From assembly GCA_002256705.1 (NCBI GenBank), contig NQJI01000034.1, positions 1-9,261 of the forward strand: a stretch of DNA of 9,261 nucleotides, written 5' to 3'. A model generated the notes under the pieces. It worked only from the letters and a program-made list of their open reading frames with translations, was not told the origin of the DNA and ran no database searches. Positions 1-5,625 of the stretch are shown in pieces (the stretch's first letter is position 1; each line of letters starts with the position of its first letter). The DNA is from Methylococcaceae bacterium NSM2-1 (GTDB lineage Bacteria; Pseudomonadota; Gammaproteobacteria; Methylococcales; Methylomonadaceae). The position numbers and the translations under genes were made by a program.

Positions 1-1222
1 CAAGCATAAAGTTATTCATATATTGGGTTAGCCATGGCTTTAAATAAACCTTTTCTCGTCTTGAATCAGAGTGCCTGGAAAGTTGCAGGATATCCTCAAT
101 GATATGGTTAACACGGCTGGAATGCGTCTGAATTATCTCAGTTAAGCGCAGATCCTGAATGGACAAATGCGGATTTTCTGAAAGCAATTGACCTGCATGA
201 CTGATTGCGCCTAACGGGTTACGTATTTCATGGGCAATACTGGCTGTGAGTCGGCCTAGCGATGCAAGTTTGCATTGCTGTAAGCGTTGATTATAAAGAG
301 CGATGTCTTCGAAAATAATCATATAAAAGAATTCGTGAACTGTCGGCAAAGGCATGAAGCGGCTATGAATTTCCGACCGGTTTGAGAGGTGCAACAACAC
401 AAAGTCCTGTTCAGGATTAGCCAGCCAACTCTCGAATGCTTGCGATAAATGTTCTGAAATATCACCCAGATTGACGGGTAATACCGATAAATTTAACAAA
501 CGCAATGAGGCTTCATTAGCCATTTGAACTTGTTGGTTCTTATTGGTAATAATGATGCCCGACTGCAGATGCTGGATAATATACTGATTGAGTTCTTCCA
601 GTTTGATGATAGTGTTTTTTTGCTGATCGGCAAGCTGCAAGGTTTGTTCACTACGTTTTGCCAGAATATGGGACAGCAAGGCAATGGTGAAAAACGAAGC
701 CCCTAGCATTCCTGCATAAGTATAAGAGGTTAGTTGAAAACTGCCAGTGTAGTCGGCAAAAATCTGTTCAGTCAACACAGCCAAACTGGCCAGAGCAGCT
801 AAAAAAATAGCACAGCGGCCACCGATTAATAATCCGCCTGATGCGATTGATACCCCGAGTAAGGTACCCATGCCACTGTTAACGCCGCCACAGGCGTGCA
901 TTAACAGGGTAAGAAGCAGTATATCTGAAAAAATAAGCAGTTGCGCTTGCAGGCTATAAGCTGTGAGTCGCCAGACTATGCAGATAGCGGATATAACTGA
1001 AAGAATCAAATAACTATAGCTGCTGTAACCATATAACCAGCTGTTGTCGATGCTGATTAAAGAAGAGCCCCATCGACTGTAAAATACAAAAATGAACAAA
1101 CATGCCAGAGTCAGACGATAGAATAAATAAACGCTGAGCAATAACCAGGCTTGTCGAGCCGGAATACCGTAACCCTTGGAAAGGGGACAGGGAAAGATGA
1201 TCTCAATGGTATTTGCGGACAT
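1..1222 (-). CDS. pilS: PilS-type membrane sensor histidine kinase (partial, C-terminus outside window)
   Basis: Reading leftward from the ATG at 1222, the frame stays open for 407 codons to the window edge, so the gene is cut rather than broken. Residues about 26-190 form several hydrophobic segments, roughly six membrane passes. A Gln-rich, coiled-coil-like linker (about 195-220) and a PAS-like sensor region (about 220-315) follow. The dimerisation/phosphoacceptor helix contains HEIRNPLGAISHAGQLL, with the expected phosphorylated histidine at residue 331. The ATPase domain lies beyond the edge. In known systems PilS phosphorylates the NtrC-family regulator PilR to control sigma-54-dependent type IV pilin transcription. 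The H-box and the following LRLTEII...LQLSR stretch closely resemble PilS as I remember it, which supports this name over a generic kinase. The start is chosen because the frame has a TAA upstream and no other ATG; its Shine-Dalgarno is weak. It is divergent from sucC. A pilR gene would be expected just off the left edge, but this cannot be seen. Confidence 0.8.
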   Translation of the reverse strand, partial: MSANTIEIIFPCPLSKGYGIPARQAWLLLSVYLFYRLTLACLFIFVFYSRWGSSLISIDNSWLYGYSSYSYLILSVISAICIVWRLTAYSLQAQLLIFSDILLLTLLMHACGGVNSGMGTLLGVSIASGGLLIGGRCAIFLAALASLAVLTEQIFADYTGSFQLTSYTYAGMLGASFFTIALLSHILAKRSEQTLQLADQQKNTIIKLEELNQYIIQHLQSGIIITNKNQQVQMANEASLRLLNLSVLPVNLGDISEHLSQAFESWLANPEQDFVLLHLSNRSEIHSRFMPLPTVHEFFYMIIFEDIALYNQRLQQCKLASLGRLTASIAHEIRNPLGAISHAGQLLSENPHLSIQDLRLTEIIQTHSSRVNHIIEDILQLSRHSDSRREKVYLKPWLTQYMNNFML

Positions 1223-1373
1223 GTCGGTTTTAAGGATAGCGTTTTGCAGGGACTTGGTTAGAATATTAAATATCCCAGCTTAACTGCCGGGAGGGGATTG
1301 AAACAATCATAGCATTGATGCAAAAACTTAAGAAAGAACTCGCCGGACATTACCGGCCAAACAGGAGCAATAA
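1223..1373. promoter_or_regulatory. Divergent pilS/sucC intergenic region
   Basis: This 151-bp gap must hold promoters for both divergent genes. No convincing -35/-10 pair is visible. TTGCAG at 1244-1249 with an AT-rich -10-like stretch near 1266-1272 is a weak sigma-70 candidate for sucC. A GCCGG/CCGGC dyad with a 6-nt loop (1342-1357) sits just before the sucC ribosome-binding site AGGAG at 1363-1367. Confidence 0.4.
1256..1269 (+). promoter_or_regulatory. 14-bp motif shared with the fhcB upstream region (copy 1)
   Basis: GGTTAGAATATTAA occurs here, 104 bp before the sucC start, and again at 4170-4183, 73 bp before the fhcB start. Both lie on the same strand as the gene they precede. Here the motif is bracketed by GGGA (1249-1252) and TCCC (1273-1276). 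It could be a shared promoter or operator element, or chance in AT-rich DNA. Function is not established. Confidence 0.3.
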
Positions 1374-2540
1374 ATGAATATTCATGAGTATCAGGCCAAA
1401 CAGTTGTTTCAAATTTATGGAATACCTGTACCCGATGGAAAACAGGTGACAACTCCGGAAAGTGCCGAGCAGGTTGCCAGAGAATTAGGCGGTGAGGGTT
1501 GGGTCGTTAAGGCTCAGGTACATGCGGGCGGTAGAGGTAAAGTCGGGGGCGTAAAGCTGGCTAAGAATCTTGCTGAAGTGATCGACTTTAGCCGAGACAT
1601 GCTAGGCAAACGTTTGGTTACTATCCAAACCGACAGCTCAGGATTACCCGTCAACTCACTGTTGATAGAAAAAATTTATCCGATTAAAAGTGAGTTATAT
1701 CTGAGTGTGCTGGTTGATAGAGCCAGCGAACGCATTATTTTTATCGCCTCAGCGGCGGGCGGCGTGGATATAGAAACGGTTGCCCATGAATCGCCTGAAC
1801 AAATCATTTCTGTACAAGTTCATCCTGCAGCGGGTTTGCAAGCCTATCAATGTCGAAAAGTTGCTTATACTTTGGGTCTTAAAGGACAACAAATCAAAGC
1901 GTTGGAAAAAATAATGCAGGGTATGTATGATTTGTTTTTGGCAAAAGATGCCAGTCAAATTGAGATTAATCCTTTAATAGAAACAGACAGCGGCGATTTA
2001 TTGGCTTTGGACGCTAAAATCAATTTTGACGATAACGCCGTGGCAATTCATCCCGATATTGCAGCGATGAAAGATCCCACGCAAGAAGATGACAAGGAAA
2101 ACGAAGCGCAACAGTTTGGCCTGAATTACATTACCCTGGATGGCAATATAGGCTGTATGGTCAATGGCGCTGGATTGGCAATGGCAACTATGGATCTGGT
2201 TAAGTTAAAAGGTGGTCTACCAGCAAACTTTCTCGACGTCGGCGGCGGCACAAATGTTGAAAAAGTCTGTGAAGCATTCAAACTGATTCTGTCCGATAGT
2301 AGCGTCAAAGCCGTATTGGTCAATATCTTTGGTGGTATCGTTAAATGTGATGTTATCGCATCAGGTATTTTGGCAGCGATAGAACAGATTCATGTTGCCG
2401 TTCCCGTGGTAGTGCGCCTGGAGGGCACGAATGTCGAACAAGGCAGAGCTTTATTGAGTAACACAGGCCTTAATCTTTACGCGGCGGATGATTTGGCACA
2501 CGCGGCAGAACAAGTGGTTGCTTTGGCGGAGGCAGTATGA
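1374..2540 (+). CDS. sucC: Succinyl-CoA synthetase (ADP-forming) subunit beta
   Basis: This is the cytoplasmic TCA-cycle subunit that, with SucD, interconverts succinyl-CoA + ADP + Pi and succinate + CoA + ATP. At 388 residues it equals the E. coli SucC length and aligns by eye along its whole length, from [12 protein letters not shown]. The ATP-grasp region occupies about residues 1-240, with the nucleotide-binding QVHAGGRGK at 48-56. The ligase domain follows, with [14 protein letters not shown] at 257-270 and [10 protein letters not shown] at 317-326. The closest alternative is malate-CoA ligase subunit MtkA of the serine cycle. The GGI form of the last motif matches SucC, whereas MtkA as I remember it has AGI, so SucC is preferred. 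The start has AGGAG at 1363-1367, six bases upstream. It overlaps sucD by 4 bp (ATGA), indicating one transcript and coupled translation. Confidence 0.93.
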   Translation: MNIHEYQAKQLFQIYGIPVPDGKQVTTPESAEQVARELGGEGWVVKAQVHAGGRGKVGGVKLAKNLAEVIDFSRDMLGKRLVTIQTDSSGLPVNSLLIEKIYPIKSELYLSVLVDRASERIIFIASAAGGVDIETVAHESPEQIISVQVHPAAGLQAYQCRKVAYTLGLKGQQIKALEKIMQGMYDLFLAKDASQIEINPLIETDSGDLLALDAKINFDDNAVAIHPDIAAMKDPTQEDDKENEAQQFGLNYITLDGNIGCMVNGAGLAMATMDLVKLKGGLPANFLDVGGGTNVEKVCEAFKLILSDSSVKAVLVNIFGGIVKCDVIASGILAAIEQIHVAVPVVVRLEGTNVEQGRALLSNTGLNLYAADDLAHAAEQVVALAEAV

Positions 2541-3403
2541 GCATTTTAATTAATAAAGACACTAAAGTTATTTGCCAGGGCTTTACCGGCAAACAGGGCA
2601 CGTTTCATTCCCAGCAAGCCCTGGACTACGGTACACAGTTGGTCGGCGGTGTTACCCCGGAGCGTGGCGGCGATAAACATTTGGGTTTGCCCGTGTTTAA
2701 TACCGTACAAGATGCAGTCAACAGCACCCAAGCCACAGCCAGCATGATTTATGTGCCGCCGTTTTACGCCGCTGATGCCATTCTGGAAGCGGTCGATGCG
2801 GGGATCAAACTGATCGTCTGCATCACCGAAGGCATTCCGATTTTGCAAATGTTGCGCGTCAAGGCGGCAATGGCAGGAACAGGCGCATTATTAATAGGTC
2901 CCAACTGTCCCGGAGTCATCACACCCGGCGAATGCAAAATCGGCATTATGCCGGGCAAAATTCACTTGCCCGGATCAATTGGCATTGTTTCACGCTCCGG
3001 CACATTAACCTATGAATCCGTGCATCAAACAACGGCACAGGGCTTGGGGCAAAGCACTTGCGTCGGGATAGGCGGTGACCCGATTCATGGCATGAACTTT
3101 ATCGATGTACTCAGCCGTTTTCAGGCAGATGACCAAACCAAAGGAATAGTCATGGTAGGCGAAATCGGCGGTAGCGAGGAAGAAGATGCAGCTGAATATA
3201 TTAAAGCCTATGTCACCAAGCCTGTAGTCGCCTATATCGCGGGACAAACCGCACCTGCTGGAAAACGTATGGGACATGCTGGTGCAATTGTGACGGGCGG
3301 CAAAGGCACGGCGGAAGGGAAAGTTGCCGCGTTGAAAGCAGCAGGAATTGAAGTGTGTGTGTCGCCGACTGATATCGGAGTGGCAATGAAGCGGTGTTTG
3401 TAA
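2537..3403 (+). CDS. sucD: Succinyl-CoA synthetase subunit alpha
   Basis: This is the CoA-binding and phosphohistidine-carrying partner of SucC. Its 288 residues match the family length (289 in E. coli). The N-terminal Rossmann-type CoA-binding domain shows [11 protein letters not shown] at 15-25. [16 protein letters not shown] begins at 121, and [11 protein letters not shown] carries the glutamate that supports the active-site histidine. The phosphorylated histidine is His247 in [10 protein letters not shown], equivalent to E. coli His246 when the initiator Met is not counted. The start overlaps the sucC stop as ATGA, with GGAGG at 2528-2532 inside sucC. No clear intrinsic terminator follows. 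IS-derived sequence begins about 40 bp after the stop, so the original 3' end of the transcript may have been altered. Confidence 0.94.
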   Translation: MSILINKDTKVICQGFTGKQGTFHSQQALDYGTQLVGGVTPERGGDKHLGLPVFNTVQDAVNSTQATASMIYVPPFYAADAILEAVDAGIKLIVCITEGIPILQMLRVKAAMAGTGALLIGPNCPGVITPGECKIGIMPGKIHLPGSIGIVSRSGTLTYESVHQTTAQGLGQSTCVGIGGDPIHGMNFIDVLSRFQADDQTKGIVMVGEIGGSEEEDAAEYIKAYVTKPVVAYIAGQTAPAGKRMGHAGAIVTGGKGTAEGKVAALKAAGIEVCVSPTDIGVAMKRCL

Positions 3404-3444
3404 AAGATCGTAATTATTCTGATTGTAACGGATTATGGGGTCGG

Positions 3445-3657
3445 TCGAAAATGGATTGCGGTTTTCAAGGATGTCGCACAAACCTTCGTAGCAGATGGTC
3501 GGCTCGTTCAGGGCTTCGACCATCAACAGGTTGAAAAATCCACTGCCGGTCAAACGCTCGTGCTGCGTTGGATAAAGCTGGTCTCTCGAACAAGCGCTTC
3601 GCACTCTTCATTCCTGAACCACATGTCCAGTTTTTGGCCGAATTGTTCATTTGTTAT
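3445..3657 (-). pseudogene. IS4-type transposase remnant (5' part, frameshifted)
   Basis: Two minus-strand frames join into one transposase-like N-terminus. From ATA at 3657 the frame reads ITNEQFGQKLDMWF, then FIQRSTS, and hits TGA immediately after. In the next frame the sequence continues as RLTGSGFFNLLMVEAL and LCDILENRNP. Loss of one base near 3555-3556 (AGC-CGT becoming AGCGT) would restore a continuous FIQRSTSRLTGSGFF. That is typical of the region preceding the catalytic domain of IS4-family DDE transposases as I remember them. The probable ATG start now reads ATA. Similarity fades after NRNP near 3445, so the catalytic domain and the right end of the element are gone. The gene is dead. 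The family assignment is by recognition only; the exact IS group is not determined. Confidence 0.6.
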
Positions 3658-3780
3658 TTCAATAGTTGGTGGTTTCAAGGCCGATCTTTCATTCTTCGGA
3701 GTTGAAACTTGGCAAACTGTACAAGCAAATCGAATAAATACAATTAGGTAGAGATTGATTTGGTGGGGAGATGGCTTAGC

Positions 3781-3879
3781 TTAATTCGCATGGGCTAATG
3801 TCCCAGCCTCATACTCACTGGCTTGAATCGCTTCCTCGGCCTCCGACATCGAATCTTCCAAGTCTACCGTATGCTCTAT
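3781..3879 (-). pseudogene. Short stump resembling an ISKra4-type transposase N-terminus
   Basis: A 32-codon minus-strand frame running from ATA at 3879 to TAA at 3781 reads EHTVDLEDSMSEAEEAIQ, followed by ASEYEAGTLAHAN and the stop. The acidic DLEDS.SEAEEAIQ...EAGTLA pattern recalls the start of ISKra4-family transposases, which then continue into long proteins. Here only the beginning survives. An in-frame stop (TAG) lies just upstream of an AGGAG, and no ATG is present at the presumed start. Upstream on the same strand is GGGGGATAACTC, ending near 3946, which might mark the element's end. It lies next to the IS4-type remnant, suggesting nested or successive insertions. Family recognition is from memory and the piece is short. 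Confidence 0.42.
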
Positions 3880-3979
3880 CGTTAATCGTTTCTCCTATTT
3901 CCAAACAATCTTTGCGCTTATTGTTTTGCTCCAGAGTTATCCCCCGGGGTAAACGAATTAAAATAACAAACTATTTAAA

Positions 3980-4042
3980 ATCAATTGCTTATAATATTTA
4001 CACAATCGAAATTAACTCACAATTAAAGTTTAAGTAATTGAT
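3980..4042. repeat. Imperfect inverted repeat in AT-rich DNA upstream of fhcB
   Basis: ATCAATTGCTTA (3980-3991) and TAAGTAATTGAT (4031-4042) can pair over 12 positions with a single G-T wobble, around a 39-nt spacer. The left arm overlaps the TATAAT at 3990-3995. It may be an operator-like dyad, an IS-related end or chance in AT-rich sequence. Confidence 0.35.
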
Positions 4043-4155
4043 AATGCGATAAATTAAAAAGTCAAATGCGGTAGTTCTGCTTCCCCCTCCACTTAATCGC
4101 AAATTTTCGGTTGCCCTGTAAAGTAATTTTGACTATGTCACAAAATTGAGGTCGC

Positions 4156-4198
4156 ACCCAATGAATTAAGGTTAGAATATTAATATAACGTCATGGGT
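4156..4198. promoter_or_regulatory. Dyad enclosing the motif shared with sucC (copy 2)
   Basis: ACCCA-A-TGA (4156-4164) and TCATGGGT (4191-4198) are inverted copies with one bulged A. They enclose GGTTAGAATATTAA at 4170-4183, the same 14-mer found before sucC. A shorter ATTAA/TTAAT pair is nested inside. The position 60-100 bp before the fhcB start fits an operator or promoter element. No regulator is known from the sequence. Confidence 0.35.
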
Positions 4199-4256
4199 AT
4201 CTGGTGTTTGCACGAATGCCTGGAGAACAAACTAACTATAACAAAAGGACAGCTGA

Positions 4257-5516
4257 ATGACTGAGATAACTGAAGTACCTAGCCCTTTTTGCGGTATTGG
4301 CACGGATGATCTGACCATCAAGGTTGATGGCGTAGCGCTGAAAGTAATTGAAAATGGCTGTGCGGTTAATACGCCTGCGTTTGAGCAGTCGATTACCGAC
4401 ACCAGCCCCCGAGTTAATGGCAAAGAAGTCAGTCTGGGTGTTGCCATAGCCACAGCGGCGGCTTTATTAAAAGACACCAGACTACCCGTGATTGGTGGTT
4501 GTGCAACCGATGTCAATGGCATGCGGGGATTGCTGGCATTAGCGGATCGTTGCGGTGCCGTGGTAGATAACATGAATTTCACCGGTGCGCGCAATAACTT
4601 TCTGGCGCTGCAAGATTCCGGCTGGATGAATACCACCCTGGCGGAAGTTAAAAATCGCTGTGATTTATTGCTGGTTGTCGGTACGGATTTGGAAGCCTTT
4701 GCACCACGCTTTTTTGAGCGTTATCTGTGGAATAAAGAAGCCATGTTTCTGGATGATACCAGTCATCGTGAAGTGGTATATTTGGGCAAAGCGCCTTCGG
4801 GTGATGCGTCAACCTCGCCAACCGGTCAAAAGGCACAAGTTTTTGAATGTGCAACTGACGGTTTGCCGGAGGTGGTTGCCGTATTGAGAGCGCTGGTGAA
4901 AGGGTTGCCGATACGCTCTACCTCGGTTTGCGGCATATTGGTGGCTGATTTACTGGCTATCGCTGACAAATTAAAAGCGGCCAAGTACAGTGTAGTCACC
5001 TGGGCAGCGGGTGCTTTAGCTTACGCTCAAGCGGAATTGACCGTGCAGACGCTATCAGAAATGATCAAGGATATTAATAATCAAAATACCCGTTGCTCTG
5101 GCTTGCCGTTGGGTGGTAAAGAAGGCGATCAGACGGCAAATCAGGTCTGCGGCTGGACAACAGGCTATCCCGCCCGAACCCGTTTTAGTTGCGGCTATCC
5201 TGAATATGACCCGTTTTTAAACGATACCAATTTGATACTGGCAAACGGTGAAGCCGATGCCCTGGTCTGGGTGCAGGCGTTTAACGTCAATGCAGTACCA
5301 CCAGTAACGGTTTTACCTACTATTGTGGTTGGCCGTTCAGGAATGACTTTCGCAAAAGAGCCGGATGTGTTTATTCCTGTGGGTACACCGGGGATTGATC
5401 ATGCCGGTCATGCGTATCGCATGGATAACGTGGTTGCCATTCGCTTGAAGAAGTTACGCGATTCCGGTTTGCCCAGTACGGCTCAAGTACTAAATGCCAT
5501 TGAACAAGCTTTGTAG
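4257..5516 (+). CDS. fhcB: Formyltransferase/hydrolase complex subunit B (FwdB/FmdB-like)
   Basis: This subunit of the bacterial Fhc complex is descended from archaeal formylmethanofuran dehydrogenase subunit B, at 419 residues. The N-terminus has SPFCGIGTDDL at 9-19, where archaeal FwdB has a CPFCGxLCDD iron-sulfur motif. Only Cys12 remains; the flanking cysteines are Ser9 and Thr16. The following GGCATDVNGMRGLLALADRC matches the region that carries the metal-ligand cysteine in the dehydrogenase, but that position appears not to be cysteine here. This agrees with the understanding that the bacterial protein has no tungsten/molybdenum dehydrogenase activity and plays a structural role. Characteristic C-terminal stretches include GYPARTRFSCGYPEYDPF. 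The start is supported by AAGGA at 4245-4249. It is first in the fhcBADC operon. The fhcA gap is unusually long and filled by a tandem repeat. Confidence 0.92.
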   Translation: MTEITEVPSPFCGIGTDDLTIKVDGVALKVIENGCAVNTPAFEQSITDTSPRVNGKEVSLGVAIATAAALLKDTRLPVIGGCATDVNGMRGLLALADRCGAVVDNMNFTGARNNFLALQDSGWMNTTLAEVKNRCDLLLVVGTDLEAFAPRFFERYLWNKEAMFLDDTSHREVVYLGKAPSGDASTSPTGQKAQVFECATDGLPEVVAVLRALVKGLPIRSTSVCGILVADLLAIADKLKAAKYSVVTWAAGALAYAQAELTVQTLSEMIKDINNQNTRCSGLPLGGKEGDQTANQVCGWTTGYPARTRFSCGYPEYDPFLNDTNLILANGEADALVWVQAFNVNAVPPVTVLPTIVVGRSGMTFAKEPDVFIPVGTPGIDHAGHAYRMDNVVAIRLKKLRDSGLPSTAQVLNAIEQAL

Positions 5517-5614
5517 GCATAAAATTGCTCCTGCATTTTATGCATTCATTACTTCCCTGTAATTTGCATAAAATTGCTCCTGCATTTTCTGCACTCATTA
5601 CATCCATGTAATTC
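5517..5614. repeat. Tandem pair of 49-bp doubly palindromic units between fhcB and fhcA
   Basis: Unit 1 is 5517-5565 and unit 2 is 5566-5614. They match at 44 of 49 positions by eye. Each unit starts GCATAAAATTGCTCCTGCA and holds two dyads. The first is GCATAAAA/TTTTATGC around an 11-nt loop, perfect in unit 1 and with one change in unit 2. The second is ATTAC/GTAAT in unit 1, extended in unit 2 to ATTACAT-CC-ATGTAAT. The array begins at the base after the fhcB stop codon and ends 11 bp before the fhcA start. It may be a REP-like dispersed element, an RNA-processing or stability site, or a partial attenuator. It lacks the U-run of an intrinsic terminator. Confidence 0.9.
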
Positions 5615-5625
5615 GGAAAAACAAT

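Larger units (their letters stand above)
3404..4256. other. Gene-free interval between sucD and fhcB
   Basis: No intact gene is supported in these 853 bp. About 3445-3880 is insertion-sequence debris (two minus-strand transposase stumps). Roughly 3955-4075 is strongly AT-rich and contains a perfect TATAAT at 3990-3995 without a good -35, plus a 12-bp-arm dyad. About 4080-4256 is the fhcB-proximal leader, with a second dyad around the motif shared with sucC and an AAGGA ribosome-binding site at 4245-4249, seven bases before the fhcB ATG. The fhc promoter is expected in the latter part but cannot be placed with certainty. Confidence 0.6.

Noticed and set aside
1374..3403. mtkAB (malate-CoA ligase of the serine cycle) instead of sucCD
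   Set aside because: Length, N-terminus and the [10 protein letters not shown] motif match SucC, and the alpha subunit matches SucD closely. No serine-cycle genes are adjacent.
3005..3604. 199-residue minus-strand open frame running through the end of sucD
   Set aside because: Its first part is the IS4-type relic. The remainder is antisense to the well-supported sucD coding sequence and resembles no protein, so the length is an accident of read-through.
3798..4037. 79-residue plus-strand frame before fhcB
   Set aside because: It is a Ser/Pro/Leu-rich, low-complexity translation with no ribosome-binding site, running across the IS stump on the opposite strand into AT-rich DNA.
5517..5614. 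CRISPR-like or intrinsic-terminator interpretation of the 49-bp tandem units
   Set aside because: There are only two directly abutting units with no spacers, and no U-run follows either hairpin.
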